This document shows, in pieces, positions 7,159 to 13,814 of a stretch of DNA of 38,667 bases. A model generated the notes under the pieces. It ran no database searches and had not been told where the DNA came from. It was given only the letters and a program-made list of their open reading frames with translations. A program made the position numbers and the translations under genes. The stretch spans positions 1 to 38,667 of IMG/VR virus record IMGVR_UViG_3300005293_000046; one strand, written 5' to 3'. The first letter of the stretch is position 1. Every line of letters begins with the position of its first letter. Source of the DNA: a virus.

Positions 7159-8380
7159 CCTTATCAACAAGTCCCGCGACCATGTATTCATCACTGGTCG
7201 AGCCGGAACGGGAAAGACCGCCGTCCTGAAAGCATTCTTCAAGCAGACAAAGAAGAAGTCTGTCATTGCCGCCTCAACGGGAATCGCCGCCCTGAATGCT
7301 GGTGGCATGACTCTCCACCGCCTCGCGGGCGTAGGCACCGCCCTGCCCGCTGATATGGGCGTGGATATCAACAAGGTCGCCATGAAGCGCAAGTGGCTCA
7401 AGGGCATCGACACCATCGTCATCGATGAAGTCTCGATGGTCTCGGCTGACCTCATGGATTCCGTGGATCGCAATCTTCGGTTCATCCGCAACAACCACAA
7501 CGAGCCCTTCGGCGGGCTTCAGATCGTGATGTTCGGTGACCCGTACCAGCTTCCTCCGGTCGTGACCAAGATCGATCAGCGTTGGTATAATGCAAACCGA
7601 TACCGTTCGGCCTGGTTCTTCGACGCTAAGGTGTGGAAGGAAGACCAGTTCAAGACCGTTGAGCTTCAGACAATCTTCCGTCAGGAGGACGACCAGTTCA
7701 AAGACCTCCTGAACGGCGTCAGGGACGGCTCCCTGAGCCTCGACGGGCTCCACCTACTCAACGCCCTTGGGAACCGTCCTGGGCGCACAGATCAAGCCCT
7801 GCTGCTCGGGAGCACCAACAACATCGTGCTCCAACGTAACCGCACCAAGATGAACGCCCTGCGTGGCCGTACGCACGTCTACAATGCGCGCGTCAATACC
7901 GGCTTCGGTCGGGGGGAGCCCGCAGAGCGCAAGCTGGAACTCAAGGTCGGCTCGCATATTATGATGCTCAACAACGATGGGCAGGACCGCTGGGTCAACG
8001 GCTCTCGTGGCGAGGTCATGTACTGTGAGCCTGACACCATTGCGGTGAAGATTTGGGACACGGAAGAGACGCACCGTGTGGAGCGTAACGCCTGGGTCCC
8101 GGACGGCACACCGCCCGACGCCTTCATGGCAAGCCCTAAGTATTGGCAGTTCCCCATCAAGCTCGCGTGGGCCGTCTCGATCCACAAGAGCCAGGGACTT
8201 TCGCTGCCGGAAATCGAAATTGACATGGGGCAGTTCGGCGCATTCGAGGGTGGCATGACATATGTCGCCCTGAGTCGCGCAACGAGCCCCTGGGGTGTAT
8301 ACTTCAACCAGCCTCTACGTCCGGATGACATCATCGTCAACCCGCATGTAGCTCGATTCTTCAAGGAACTAAGGGGGTGA
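7115..8380 (+). CDS. Pif1/RecD-like superfamily 1B DNA helicase
   Basis: A 421-residue ATP-dependent 5'-3' helicase. Walker A is GRAGTGKT (about residues 26-33), Walker B is IDEVSM, motif III is GDPYQLPP, and the C-terminal motifs are IHKSQGLSL and TYVALSRATS (motifs V and VI), in the order of the Pif1/RecD2 family. It probably acts in replication or recombination. The TTG at 7115 is chosen because it lies 4-5 nt after GGAAAAG and leaves the usual short N-terminus before Walker A. It overlaps the upstream membrane-protein gene by 44 nt. Confidence 0.9.
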   Translation: MTTITLSPEQQGVVDLINKSRDHVFITGRAGTGKTAVLKAFFKQTKKKSVIAASTGIAALNAGGMTLHRLAGVGTALPADMGVDINKVAMKRKWLKGIDTIVIDEVSMVSADLMDSVDRNLRFIRNNHNEPFGGLQIVMFGDPYQLPPVVTKIDQRWYNANRYRSAWFFDAKVWKEDQFKTVELQTIFRQEDDQFKDLLNGVRDGSLSLDGLHLLNALGNRPGRTDQALLLGSTNNIVLQRNRTKMNALRGRTHVYNARVNTGFGRGEPAERKLELKVGSHIMMLNNDGQDRWVNGSRGEVMYCEPDTIAVKIWDTEETHRVERNAWVPDGTPPDAFMASPKYWQFPIKLAWAVSIHKSQGLSLPEIEIDMGQFGAFEGGMTYVALSRATSPWGVYFNQPLRPDDIIVNPHVARFFKELRG

Positions 8381-8383
8381 CAC

Positions 8384-8581
8384 ATGACCGAACACACGAC
8401 TGATCCGTTTGACGAGAACGGTGGGATCACGGAGACGCAGCGCGCTGCTGGCCTGAACGCCGCCCTCCACCTGTTCAACAACGCTCACGAGAGTGCAAAG
8501 CTGGAGGCAAGCGTATCCACGCTTCTCTCTGACGCGGACGCAATCTCGCGCTTCCTGAACGACGGCACGACCCCCGCCTAG
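8384..8581 (+). CDS. Hypothetical protein, 65 aa
   Basis: Small acidic helical protein (GLNAALHLFNNAHESAKLEASVSTLLSDADAISRFL) starting 3 nt after the helicase stop, with a GGGGGTG ribosome-like site. It is probably co-translated with the helicase. The family is not recognised. Confidence 0.7.
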   Translation: MTEHTTDPFDENGGITETQRAAGLNAALHLFNNAHESAKLEASVSTLLSDADAISRFLNDGTTPA

Positions 8582-8588
8582 CTCGGGG

Positions 8589-8594
8589 TATAAT
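8589..8594 (+). promoter_or_regulatory. Consensus -10 box (TATAAT) before a micro-ORF
   Basis: A perfect TATAAT lies directly after a small hairpin (CCCCG/CGGGG around 8572-8588). No -35 consensus is present at 17 bp. A leader of about 50 nt with a GGCC-tgcg-GGCC stem and a GGAGG ribosome site leads to the ATG at 8649. Confidence 0.45.
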
Positions 8595-8648
8595 AGAAGA
8601 CGTAAGTACAACTCAACCTACGGCCTGCGGGCCAGAAACGGAGGCCAT

Positions 8649-8732
8649 ATGCCTAATCGACTCAAGTCACTCCGAGACAGCGCGACCGCGCTAATCTGGT
8701 CCGATATCCACATGGCGGTGACCGCCTTCTAA
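8649..8732 (+). CDS. Possible 27-aa micro-protein
   Basis: ATG at 8649 with a good GGAGG site 4-5 nt upstream. It encodes MPNRLKSLRDSATALIWSDI plus HMAVTAF, then TAA. The basic amphipathic start followed by a hydrophobic end could associate with membrane. A consensus -10 box lies upstream and a strong terminator follows, which makes a self-contained unit. Because of its size it could instead be part of a non-coding RNA. Confidence 0.45.
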   Translation: MPNRLKSLRDSATALIWSDIHMAVTAF

Positions 8733-8756
8733 GAGGGGGTGGTCCTCATCTCTGAG

Positions 8757-8786
8757 AAAGCCTCAGTCCTTCGGGACTGAGGCTTT
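8757..8786. terminator. Bidirectional terminator between convergent units
   Basis: A 13-bp perfect stem (AAAGCCTCAGTCC and complement) with a TTCG tetraloop, flanked by T-rich and A-rich sides. It separates the rightward block from the leftward genes and overlaps the 3' end of the leftward 76-aa gene. Confidence 0.9.
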
Positions 8787-8993
8787 CTTGGTTGTATCTA
8801 CATATTGTGCGGGAGGCGTGTCCGAACGAAAGGGTTCACGCCCCCACACACGTTTGAAATAGTACTGGGTGGAATACCGATCAGCCAAATAGACTAGACC
8901 GAAGAGAAGGGTAAGGAGGCTAGTCAGAGCTAGGAGTATGACACGCACACGCACATCCTCGTGAGTAGGGCTGTTGTAGATAGAAGATGACAC
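8763..8993 (-). CDS. Single-TM membrane protein, 76 aa
   Basis: One clear transmembrane helix at about residues 18-40 (VILLALTSLLTLLFGLVYLA), with a short polar N-terminus and a basic C-terminus. The start is a GTG overlapping the upstream 44-aa frame. A GGAG lies rather far away (13 nt). The coding end runs into the terminator. The family is not recognised. As a third gene behind a leaderless promoter it is probably weakly expressed. Confidence 0.6.
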   Translation of the reverse strand: MSSSIYNSPTHEDVRVRVILLALTSLLTLLFGLVYLADRYSTQYYFKRVWGREPFRSDTPPAQYVDTTKKASVPKD

Positions 8994-9054
8994 ATTCGTC
9001 GTGATACTCCGTCATACACCATCCACTCGGCACGATGGTCCCCGCCTTAGGCAT
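8920..9054 (-). CDS. Cys-rich small protein, 44 aa
   Basis: Starts at an ATG overlapping the last codons of the 110-aa gene. It ends in a GCACACH motif (CxCxCH) preceded by WCMTEYHDEC, a spacing typical of small metal-binding phage proteins. No family is assigned. A longer frame open to 9102 is rejected because the overlap start is more economical. Confidence 0.5.
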   Translation of the reverse strand: MPKAGTIVPSGWCMTEYHDECVIFYLQQPYSRGCACACHTPSSD

Positions 9055-9379
9055 TGCCGACCCCAAGAATGTACTGACGGAGAAGATCGAACACTTGGTC
9101 AATAGACTCCTTCAGAGAGACTAGAGCGGCCCTAGGAAGCCGTAGAAAGCGTTCCACGCCGTCTTCCCCGTATACAACAAAGCGGACCCCAGCAGCACCC
9201 CTGACGCCGGTCTGGTGGTCAGGTCGTACAAAGGTCCGCTCGAATGGGAAGAGCTTCGGGTAGGCGCTTGTCAGGCTAGTGAGGGCGGTCAGTGCATTAT
9301 CGGCTTCATCAACGGATAGTTCATCGGCCAGAACACTTCTCATGTACTGATCGGTAGCGTAGTCGGTGTAACGTGTCAT
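9047..9379 (-). CDS. Hypothetical protein, 110 aa
   Basis: Unrecognised soluble protein with a helical N-terminal half and a mixed C-terminal half (VRFVVYGEDGVERFLRLPRAALVSLKESIDQVFDLLRQY). The start is fixed by a leaderless promoter with TATAAT exactly 6 nt before the ATG. It heads a three-gene leftward unit that ends at the terminator at 8757-8786. Confidence 0.8.
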   Translation of the reverse strand: MTRYTDYATDQYMRSVLADELSVDEADNALTALTSLTSAYPKLFPFERTFVRPDHQTGVRGAAGVRFVVYGEDGVERFLRLPRAALVSLKESIDQVFDLLRQYILGVGNA

Positions 9380-9385
9380 GTCTCG

Positions 9386-9414
9386 ATTATACCGGCTAAA
9401 GTGAGAAAAGTAAA
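9386..9414 (-). promoter_or_regulatory. Leaderless promoter for the gene at 9379
   Basis: Read leftward: TTTACT, 17-bp spacer, TATAAT, 6 nt (CGAGAC), ATG at 9379. No ribosome site is present. Confidence 0.8.
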
Positions 9415-9424
9415 CCGGACAAAC

Positions 9425-9458
9425 GAAAGCCCCCGGCTGTTGTTGACCGGGGGCTTTC
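9425..9458 (-). terminator. Terminator of the endolysin gene
   Basis: A 12-bp GC-rich stem (GAAAGCCCCCGG and complement) with a 10-nt loop, downstream of the endolysin stop in the leftward direction and followed by a T-containing run. Confidence 0.85.
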
Positions 9459-9489
9459 TTCCTTTTGTGGGTGCTTGCTTGCCTTCCTA

Positions 9490-11463
9490 TTATGGCAGAT
9501 ACTTGCGGAACTCGTCAAGTAGATCGCCAAGTTCCTCTGCCTCATCCTTCGGGAGGGTGATGGTCCAGACCTCAGGCTCTACAGGCGGATCAACTGGCGG
9601 ATCAACCGGAGGATTAACTGGCGGGTCCACAGGGGGATCAACGACGGGGTTCTCCACGAGGTTGATAGCGTAGGCCAGAATCTTGTTCACGTCGATGTTC
9701 AGCGGGCAGGCGGTTGCAGCCACGCCCGGAACCTCGCGGTGTCCGATGACGTGCACACGATCCAGCGGGATGCCCCAGCGAAGGTGCGCCCACGCTACCA
9801 GCTTCGAGATAGCTACGTGGCTCTCTTCGCTGATGCCCCAGTCCGGGGAACCGGACGTGTTCTGCGTCTCCACAGTCACAGCCTGGTAGTCGAACTGACC
9901 CGTTGTCCACGCGCGGTACTTATCGGGCGGAACAATCTCGTGGATCGATCCGTCCTTACCGATCAGCCAGTTGGGGCTGACGCTGCGGTCGTTCGGTGCC
10001 ATGAAGCGGTCGCGCTGATCCTCTAGAGGACGCGGGTCGGCTGCGTGGTGGACGACGAAGTACTTGATTACGTCACCGTCACGGCGCGGGCTGGAGTTCG
10101 GGGAGTGATCCCACCATACTGCACCAGGGAATGTGGGCGCAGCAGGCTTCGGGTACGTGACGATGGGGGCGTCTTCGATACGAACCGGGCTGAAGACCTT
10201 GTTGGCGTTCAGGAACTCCTGGAGAGCCTTGACCGTGTTCGGTCCCATGGCACCATCCACACCAGCGCCCACGTTCGTTTGAAGGGCCTTGATCGTCTTG
10301 GCACCCATCTGACCATCTTCCGCCTGGCCTGTAGCCTTCTGGAGGGCCTTGACCGTGACAGGACCGAGTGCGCCGTCAACCGGGCTAACACCAAGGTTCT
10401 TCTGGAGAGCCTTCGTGGTAGCATCGCCCCATATACCGTCAACAACTAGCTTAGTCTCTTCGCCTGCCGGGGGGTTGGTCGGCGCGGTCGAGAAGGTGCC
10501 ACCGTTGTTGAGGTAGGTCTGGAGCGCGGTGATTGTTCCTGGTCCAATCTGACCGTCAGTCGTAACGCCGAGAAGCTTCTGTAGCGCCTTGGCGGTCTCA
10601 GGACCGAGTGCACCATCCTGCGTGACACCTAGCTTAGCCTGGAGGGCCTTGATCGTCTGCGGACCTAGCTCGCCGTCTACAGACACACCGAGGCGGCTCT
10701 GGAGGACGTTGGTCGTTGCTGCACCCCAGATTCCGTCCACAGCAATCTTGCCAGCGCCACCGCTGTTCAGAACCTCATCCAGCTTTGCATTGGTGGCAGG
10801 ACCGGCGATGCCGTCTGCGGCGAGACCGTGCTTACCCTGGAAGGCTGTCACGGCTGCGGTTGTTGCGGGGCCGTTGATGCCGTCCACTACGAGGTTGTAG
10901 CCAAGACGGTTGAGCTTGTTCTGAATAGACTTCAGGTATTCGACTCCGCCGTACTGCTGGTAGAAGTCCGAGGCTCCGCCGCCAGCGGGGGAGCCGCCGA
11001 AGGTCCCGGTCCACTCAATGTGCCACGGCTCACCGAAGTTGTACCCTGCGGGATTGAAGCCATAGTTGCGGGCGTTATTGCGAATCCAGTTGGCACGAGC
11101 GGTGCCCGCCGTAGTCACGCCAGCCGAGTTGCCGCTGTCGTAGATGTCGAGAGCGCGAGGACCGATGGGTCCGCCCTCTTCGTGGTTGGACGTGCCGGGG
11201 ACCGCTACGGTACCGGCGCTGGAGATGCGCACGTACCGAACTCCATTATACCAACGAACGTCGTTGTAGGGGCCGTTGCCGGAAGACTGCTGGCGGTATC
11301 GCGCCAGGAAGATCGCACGCTGCTCAGCGGTTGTGCGTGTGCCCGAGCGGACAAGTAGGTCAAGACCGAACGCGCCACGGAAGGCGCTGTTGAGCCGGTT
11401 GAACGCGGCTGCTACGTCAGTCTGAACGCGAGCCCCATTGATGAAAGTGAATGTGTATGCCAT
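9490..11463 (-). CDS. Two-enzyme endolysin with about ten PG-binding repeats
   Basis: Peptidoglycan hydrolase of 657 residues. Residues about 1-155 form a VanY/M15-type carboxypeptidase or endopeptidase domain, with the zinc-ligand pattern SNHEEGG..PRALDIYD and EPWHIEW. Residues about 170-430 hold roughly ten short PG_binding_1-like units, each with a DGxxGPxT core and an ALQ helix. Residues about 455-600 form an N-acetylmuramoyl-L-alanine amidase_2 domain (VVHHAADPR, WLIGKDGSIHE, GHREVPGVAATACP). A PPVDPPV Pro-rich linker and a 25-residue acidic helix end the protein. No signal peptide is present, so it needs a holin or another export route. It is preceded by GAAGG and a TATAAT box near 11509. 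Two catalytic domains and this many binding repeats are unusual for one phage lysin. Confidence 0.92.
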   Translation of the reverse strand: MAYTFTFINGARVQTDVAAAFNRLNSAFRGAFGLDLLVRSGTRTTAEQRAIFLARYRQQSSGNGPYNDVRWYNGVRYVRISSAGTVAVPGTSNHEEGGPIGPRALDIYDSGNSAGVTTAGTARANWIRNNARNYGFNPAGYNFGEPWHIEWTGTFGGSPAGGGASDFYQQYGGVEYLKSIQNKLNRLGYNLVVDGINGPATTAAVTAFQGKHGLAADGIAGPATNAKLDEVLNSGGAGKIAVDGIWGAATTNVLQSRLGVSVDGELGPQTIKALQAKLGVTQDGALGPETAKALQKLLGVTTDGQIGPGTITALQTYLNNGGTFSTAPTNPPAGEETKLVVDGIWGDATTKALQKNLGVSPVDGALGPVTVKALQKATGQAEDGQMGAKTIKALQTNVGAGVDGAMGPNTVKALQEFLNANKVFSPVRIEDAPIVTYPKPAAPTFPGAVWWDHSPNSSPRRDGDVIKYFVVHHAADPRPLEDQRDRFMAPNDRSVSPNWLIGKDGSIHEIVPPDKYRAWTTGQFDYQAVTVETQNTSGSPDWGISEESHVAISKLVAWAHLRWGIPLDRVHVIGHREVPGVAATACPLNIDVNKILAYAINLVENPVVDPPVDPPVNPPVDPPVDPPVEPEVWTITLPKDEAEELGDLLDEFRKYLP

Positions 11464-11508
11464 GGGATGAAGACCTTCGATAGAGGGTGTCTTCCCATTT
11501 TAGTGACT

Positions 11509-11514
11509 ATTATA
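11509..11514 (-). promoter_or_regulatory. -10 box of the endolysin promoter
   Basis: Read leftward, TATAAT lies about 46 nt before the endolysin ATG, followed by a leader with a GAAGG ribosome site. No good -35 is visible at 17-18 bp. Confidence 0.55.
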
Positions 11515-11545
11515 TTGTTCGTTATCTTGGCTCTTATGTACGAAG

Positions 11546-11575
11546 AAGCCCTCAGGCTCCATTACCTGAGGGCTT
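11546..11575 (-). terminator. Terminator after the first tRNA group
   Basis: An 11-bp stem (AAGCCCTCAGG and complement) with an 8-nt loop and a pyrimidine run on its leftward side. It separates the Ala/Ile tRNA group from the endolysin promoter. Confidence 0.85.
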
Positions 11576-11634
11576 AGTCGGGGGATCGCTATTTCGTTCC
11601 GATCCACGTACGGGGTGTCGGTACGTTATTTGTG

Positions 11635-11706
11635 TGGAGCCTATGAGGATTGAACTCATGACCTTTACCATGCCATGGTACTGCTCTACCGCTGAGCTAA
11701 GGCCCC
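11635..11706 (-). tRNA. tRNA-Ala(GGC)
   Basis: The complete cloverleaf can be drawn by eye. The anticodon loop is ATGGCAT with anticodon GGC. The acceptor GGGGCCT pairs with AGGCTCC and includes the G3-U70 pair that marks alanine tRNAs. A73. CCA is not encoded. Confidence 0.9.
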
Positions 11707-11770
11707 AAATCCCAGGTATACCGCTGGGCCGGTGGTGTCGCATCAGAAGACTGACACGGTGTAGATACCG

Positions 11771-11838
11771 TGGACCCGGAGGGAGTTGAACCCTCTATTC
11801 CGCTGTGCAAGAGCAGAAGCTTACCCGTAAGCGAGCCC
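11771..11838 (-). tRNA. tRNA-Ala(TGC), shortened D-arm
   Basis: Acceptor GGGCTCG/CGGGTCC contains G3-U70, the anticodon loop is CTTGCAC (anticodon TGC), and the T-arm is normal. The segment between acceptor and anticodon stem is only 15 nt and gives a 4-bp stem with no normal D-loop. Total length is 68 nt. It is possibly degenerate or a structurally reduced tRNA. Confidence 0.65.
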
Positions 11839-11852
11839 GTAGTGTTATTGCG

Positions 11853-11925
11853 TACCCACACCTAGAATCGAACTAGGACTTACGACGTATCAGATCGGCG
11901 TGCAGAACCACTACACTATGCGGGC
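11853..11925 (-). tRNA. tRNA-Ile(GAT)
   Basis: Acceptor GCCCGCA pairs with TGTGGGT (G1-U72), the D-stem is GTGT/GCAC, the anticodon loop is CTGATAC (GAT) and the T-stem CCTAG/CTAGG is perfect. One mismatch sits at the top of the anticodon stem. Confidence 0.82.
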
Positions 11926-11928
11926 ATG

Positions 11929-11958
11929 TACGGAGCGCCGGTTAGACGCCGCTCCGTA
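11929..11958 (-). other. Hairpin between a 135-aa gene and the Ile/Ala tRNAs
   Basis: A 9-bp stem (TACGGAGCG and CGCTCCGTA) with a 12-nt loop, between the stop of the leftward gene at 12005 and the tRNA-Ile 5' end at 11925. Probably a processing or partial termination hairpin. Confidence 0.6.
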
Positions 11959-12004
11959 ACTGTTACTCTATGGTAGCACACTCGTGAGTGAGTGTGCAAG
12001 GGCT

Positions 12005-12412
12005 TTACGCCTTTTTCTCGTTGAAGACGTAATCGCCTTCGATGGTTAGCTGGTTGATCAGCTTGGTCAGCGCGTCATCGTCAGGCAGAATGGCGAGAAG
12101 CTGGTTTGACCAGTAGGTGCTGCCTCCCGCTTCCTGCGTGTGGGTGAAGATTACCACGCCGCCTGTAGCGGCTCCCTGCGCCTTGTACCCCTTGACGTAG
12201 ATAGCGGGGTCGAGACGAATCTGCTTCAGGTTCGAGTCGATCAGTTCAGGGACCAATTCCTCGTAGCTCAATTCACGAATTACCGAGGACTTCTCCCGAA
12301 AATCTGGCGTATCCGATGTCCACAGATAGGGGACCACAGGCTTGACGGACTTAGGTGCAAACTCATCAATGTAGAGCTTGGCTGCAATAGGGTCGTCAAA
12401 AATCAGAGTCAT
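12005..12412 (-). CDS. Hypothetical protein, 135 aa
   Basis: Begins MTLIFDDPIAAKLYIDEF and ends DYVFNEKKA. The mixed alpha/beta composition carries no recognised motif. The ATG at 12412 is preferred over the one at 12418 because AAAGGA lies 6 nt upstream of it. The gene starts 28 nt after the 3' end of tRNA-Arg(TCT), so it shares a transcript with that tRNA and is probably released by tRNA processing. Confidence 0.75.
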   Translation of the reverse strand: MTLIFDDPIAAKLYIDEFAPKSVKPVVPYLWTSDTPDFREKSSVIRELSYEELVPELIDSNLKQIRLDPAIYVKGYKAQGAATGGVVIFTHTQEAGGSTYWSNQLLAILPDDDALTKLINQLTIEGDYVFNEKKA

Positions 12413-12440
12413 TTTCATTCCTTTGTCGTTTGGTGTTGCG

Positions 12441-12512
12441 CGCCCCAGGCAGGAATCGAACCCGCATCCTAGAGGTAGAAGCTCCATATCGTATCCATTG
12501 GACCACTAGGGC
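12441..12512 (-). tRNA. tRNA-Arg(TCT)
   Basis: Acceptor GCCCTAG/CTGGGGC, perfect anticodon stem TGGAG/CTCTA, loop CTTCTAC with anticodon TCT (reads AGA/AGG), normal T-arm, G73. The D-stem is only 3 bp. CCA is not encoded. Confidence 0.88.
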
Positions 12513-12520
12513 ATGTTGTG

Positions 12521-12832
12521 TTATTCTGGGTCTGGCGTCTTCTCATCGAGGCGCTGGACTATTTCTTCAATTAGATCGCGAAGCTGCTGATCCTGCTGCT
12601 TTTCGAGTTCTAGCTGCTTTACCTCAACACGAGCGGACTGCCAGCCTGCCCAGTGGGAGGCTACCAGCGCCCAGATCGAGAGCACTGATACATATACTAC
12701 CAGATTGACCCACCCGAACGCAAGTGAGGGGATGATGAGGACGGCAAAGAAAAGAGCGGCCCAGCCGTTGAAGCTCTGCATGAACTTGGCATCGCCAATG
12801 AGGTCCATGATCCGTTGATACAGAGCGCGCAT
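12521..12832 (-). CDS. Two-TM membrane protein with coiled-coil tail
   Basis: A polypeptide of 103 residues. Two hydrophobic helices (about residues 22-44, NGWAALFFAVLIIPSLAFGW, and 44-62, VNLVVYVSVLSIWALVA) are followed by a long charged helix (VKQLELEKQQDQQLRDLIEEIVQRL) that looks like a coiled coil. It starts after AAGGGAAATC. Size, topology and position near the endolysin make it a holin candidate, but the gene is separated from the lysin by tRNAs and another gene, so this is inference only. A long inverted repeat lies upstream and may control it. Confidence 0.75.
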   Translation of the reverse strand: MRALYQRIMDLIGDAKFMQSFNGWAALFFAVLIIPSLAFGWVNLVVYVSVLSIWALVASHWAGWQSARVEVKQLELEKQQDQQLRDLIEEIVQRLDEKTPDPE

Positions 12833-12850
12833 GATTTCCCTTCAAGCGTA

Positions 12851-12943
12851 TTTGGAGGCGGCGATATGCGGGGGCGAAATAGAAAATGGCCTACCTCTGC
12901 CACTCCCCGCACATTCTTATGTGGGGTACGCGCCGCCTCCAAA
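12851..12943 (-). promoter_or_regulatory. Structured leader framed by a 13-bp inverted repeat
   Basis: TTTGGAGGCGGCG (12851-12863) and its exact complement (12931-12943) frame about 67 nt. Inside is a second stem (CCCC-ACAT with ATGT-GC-GGGG, 2-nt bulge). The whole element lies just upstream of the two-TM gene on the leftward strand. It may be a cis-regulatory RNA or an operator pair. No coding sequence is seen in it. Confidence 0.5.
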
Positions 12944-12948
12944 AGGAG

Positions 12949-12968
12949 ACGGCTAAACCCTAAGCCGT
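12949..12968 (-). terminator. Short hairpin over the stop of the 48-aa gene
   Basis: ACGGCT and AGCCGT pair around an 8-nt loop. The stop codon of the upstream small gene lies in the loop. A second small CTCC-TTTT-GGAG stem follows leftward. Confidence 0.5.
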
Positions 12969-13106
12969 TTGATCATACGCGCCGAGAACCCGAGCGTAAG
13001 GCTCATCAATTTCTATTAGAAACGAAACATACTGATTGCTGTCCCAGCCTTTTTCCCGCGCGAGGCTCGCTGCTTCCTGGAAGCTTCTGGCGTAAATCGA
13101 GTACAT
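12960..13106 (-). CDS. Small hypothetical protein, 48 aa
   Basis: Translates as MYSIYARSFQEAASLARE, then KGWDSNQYVSFLIEIDEPYARVLGAYDQTA. It is a compact alpha/beta-like composition with no stop, starting 6 nt after the glycosyltransferase stop behind AAGGG. A tandem ATG at 13109 is an alternative start. No family is recognised. Placement at the end of the glycosyltransferase unit suggests co-expression. Confidence 0.65.
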   Translation of the reverse strand: MYSIYARSFQEAASLAREKGWDSNQYVSFLIEIDEPYARVLGAYDQTA

Positions 13107-13112
13107 CATCCC

Positions 13113-13814
13113 TTATAGTGTAACACGATTTCGAGCCACGATTCGGCGTAGTTCCCCCGGTGTTTTCGCGAGCTTGTATTCTCGATTATGCATCCGGTTA
13201 CGGATGTAACCGGGGTCAAGCTGCCGATTGGTGTCCGCCACAGGGCGATCATGTGCCAGGTGGTATACGGAGCCCTCCATGCGGATTGGACCTCCCGCCA
13301 GAACCTCCACGGCTTCCATGAATGCCACGTCCTCCCAGCCCCAGCCGACAAATCGCTCGTCAAAACCGTTGACGGTATCCCAGACTTCACGAGGAATTAC
13401 GAGGATGCTGGACACGGTGGTGCCATAAATGTTACGCTTGTTATCATAGAGCAGCTTGCCGGTGAGCAAGAAGTCCCTCGTTTCTTCTACCGCCACATTC
13501 ACCCAACGGGAATGCGGGATCACAAGACGGCGTTCGGCCTTAGCGATTTCCACAGCAGCGTAAAGCTGGTGCGGCTCGATAAAGCTGTCCGCATCCGCCA
13601 CGATAGCAAGGTCCCAATCGCCAGCGTTCTTAGCTGCGGTGTTGATTGCCATGGATCGGTTGAAGGGTCCTTCTTCCTGGTGACCCTCGAATACAGCTTG
13701 AAGGGGCCATACGTGTCCACGGATACCAGACCAGATCAGGTCACGAGGACCTTCATCATCAGAACGGCGAGGTACGAGGACTGGGTATGGGGTCTTGGTG
13801 GCCCAGATCGACAT
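13113..13814 (-). CDS. GT-A fold glycosyltransferase
   Basis: A 233-residue protein. The nucleotide-sugar/metal DxD motif lies in LAIVADADSFI (about residue 74). The acceptor-side motif VNGFDERFVGWGWEDVAFM (about residues 148-166) is typical of the galactosyltransferase C-terminal (Glyco_transf_7C) group. It should transfer a sugar to phage DNA, a virion protein or a host surface glycan. The start overlaps the upstream glycosyltransferase stop by 1 nt, so the two are coupled. Confidence 0.85.
   Translation of the reverse strand: MSIWATKTPYPVLVPRRSDDEGPRDLIWSGIRGHVWPLQAVFEGHQEEGPFNRSMAINTAAKNAGDWDLAIVADADSFIEPHQLYAAVEIAKAERRLVIPHSRWVNVAVEETRDFLLTGKLLYDNKRNIYGTTVSSILVIPREVWDTVNGFDERFVGWGWEDVAFMEAVEVLAGGPIRMEGSVYHLAHDRPVADTNRQLDPGYIRNRMHNREYKLAKTPGELRRIVARNRVTL

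Noticed and set aside
9401-9673. Rightward 90-aa frame with Gly-Gly-Ser-Thr repeats
   Set aside because: It is the antisense of the Pro-rich PPVDPPV tail of the endolysin. No ribosome site or promoter is present.
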